Under the pieces are notes generated by a model. The model was given only the letters and a program-made list of their open reading frames with translations, was not told where the DNA came from and made no database searches. A stretch of 28,899 bases of DNA from Chara braunii. Its lineage: Eukaryota > Streptophyta > Charophyceae > Charales > Characeae. The stretch is taken from NCBI GenBank assembly GCA_003427395.1, contig BFEA01000384.1:495488-524386 (forward strand), written 5' to 3'. The position numbers and the translations under genes are program-made. How positions within the stretch are numbered: the first letter of the stretch is position 1; every line of letters starts with the position of its first letter. This document shows, piece by piece, positions 28,383 through 28,899 of this stretch.

Positions 28383-28899
28383 GTTAGGCATTGTTTCTAA
28401 GATGAATGGCCTGACTGCTGTGTTTTATTCTGTTTTCTGAAGGGTCAAACATTGTTTCCAAGACGAATGGCTTGGTCGCTGTGTTTATTTAATTGTGCCA
28501 GGCATTGTTTCTAAGACGAATGGCCTGGATATTTATTTTGTGGGGTATTGATTGCTTGGACTTTGAGGGGCAGACATTGTTTCTAAGATGAATCGTCTGG
28601 TCGCTGTTTACTTTGGGTGGTTTTTGAACAGTCTCTGGGTCTTGGCTTAGGGTACTCTGTTTTTTTTTCAGTGCTGAGAAAAGAGGGTTGGGCATTGTCT
28701 CTAAGACGAATGGCCCAACTCTTTTGGTTATTTTATTCTGAGGGAGGTTTAGACCAAAGGACTAGACATTGTTTCGAAGACGAATGGTCTAATTTTGAGG
28801 CCACAGGACTATAATGAGAACGAAGGAATAAGATTCTCTATAATTCTATATATATATACATATGAGAACAAGGCTAGCCAGACATTGTTTCTCAGACGA
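28383..28899 (+). repeat. Hairpin array A, 3' LTR copy
   Basis: Units: 28383-28415 GTTAGGC/GCCTGAC; 28444-28476 GTCAAAC/GCTTGGT (one mismatch, two G-T); 28497-28529 GCCAGGC/GCCTGGA (six clean pairs); 28571-28599 CAGAC/GTCTG; 28681-28725 with core GTTGGGC/GCCCAAC, extending to 13 pairs with two G-T; 28763-28791 TAGAC/GTCTA, absent from the 5' LTR; and a last one cut by the window end after TAGCCAGAC and the loop. Units 3 and 5 are better paired here than in the 5' LTR, unit 2 less so. Confidence 0.9.
28764..28810 (+). repeat. 47-bp hairpin insertion or deletion between AGGACT repeats
   Basis: The 5' LTR reads ...CCAAAGGACTATAATGAG. The 3' LTR has AGGACT at 28758-28763, then a hairpin unit with its own stem (TAGAC/GTCTA), then AGGACT again at 28805-28810 before ATAATGAG. 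It is either an insertion with a 6-bp target duplication or a loss by recombination between the two hexamers. Confidence 0.8.

Larger units (their letters stand above)
26359..28899 (+). mobile_element. 3' LTR of the giant LTR element, cut by the window end
   Basis: Direct repeat of 14521-17080 on the same strand, offset 11,838 bp at the start and 11,866 by 28,383. Indels relative to the 5' copy include an extra CTGTCTAGTCTATTG-like stretch near 27,971, a 12-nt repeat of the TTTGACTTTTAG type near 28,215 and a 47-bp hairpin insertion at 28764-28810. Sampled differences are mostly C/T and G/A transitions, as expected for methylated old copies. It ends within hairpin 6 of array A. Confidence 0.85.

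Overview
The window looks like eukaryotic nuclear DNA from a repeat-rich plant or charophyte-type genome. I see no bacterial genes, operons, rRNA, tRNA or CRISPR. What can be recognised is retrotransposon sequence: Ty3/gypsy-type gag, protease and integrase remnants, plant-style primer-binding sites (PBS; tRNA-Asp and tRNA-iMet types) and a very large LTR pair. The gag and integrase style reminds me of retroelements in the charophyte Chara. That is recollection, not a search result.

Layout. 1-2.1 kb: two tandem arrays with 80/81-bp and 91-bp units, followed by a purine tract. 2.5-3.9 kb: two minus-strand ORFs, one gag-like and one unrecognised but fully open. 4.4-6.5 kb: a C/T-rich block packed with short, often perfect hairpins, including a two-hairpin module present twice with a compensatory stem change. 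6.9-9.2 kb: a decayed minus-strand gag-protease. 9.9-10.7 kb: a decayed plus-strand integrase. 11.1-12.9 kb: short tandem motifs and a probable LTR end with a tRNA-iMet-type PBS at 12,906. 12.9-14.5 kb: pyrimidine-rich leader and AT-rich repeats.

14.5 kb to the end is one large, probably non-autonomous LTR element. The 5' LTR runs about 14,521-19,860 (TG...CA). A PBS matching 19 nt of the plant tRNA-Asp 3' end follows at 19,863-19,881. A broken gag-like region with a CCHC knuckle and RGG-like tail lies at 21.3-22.4 kb, and a polypurine tract at 26,312-26,337. The 3' LTR starts at about 26,359 and is cut off by the window end. I found no pol. This fits a TR-GAG/LARD-type element with an LTR of more than 5 kb.

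The most interesting signal is an array of about nine hairpins inside this LTR. All share one loop of about 19 nt (ATTGTTTCTAAGACGAATG), but each has its own stem, and both arms change together. One extra hairpin is present in one LTR and absent from the other, bounded by a 6-bp direct repeat. Other hairpin clusters lie at 4.4-6.5, 17.7-18.0, 18.9-19.15, 21.0 and 23.6-23.8 kb.

Two tandem duplications next to single Ns are exactly 95 bp each. The final 95 bp of the window is the same 95-mer as the first of them. These look like unmerged k-1 overlaps from a de Bruijn assembly, so 16,986-18,642 may be a collapsed multi-copy contig.
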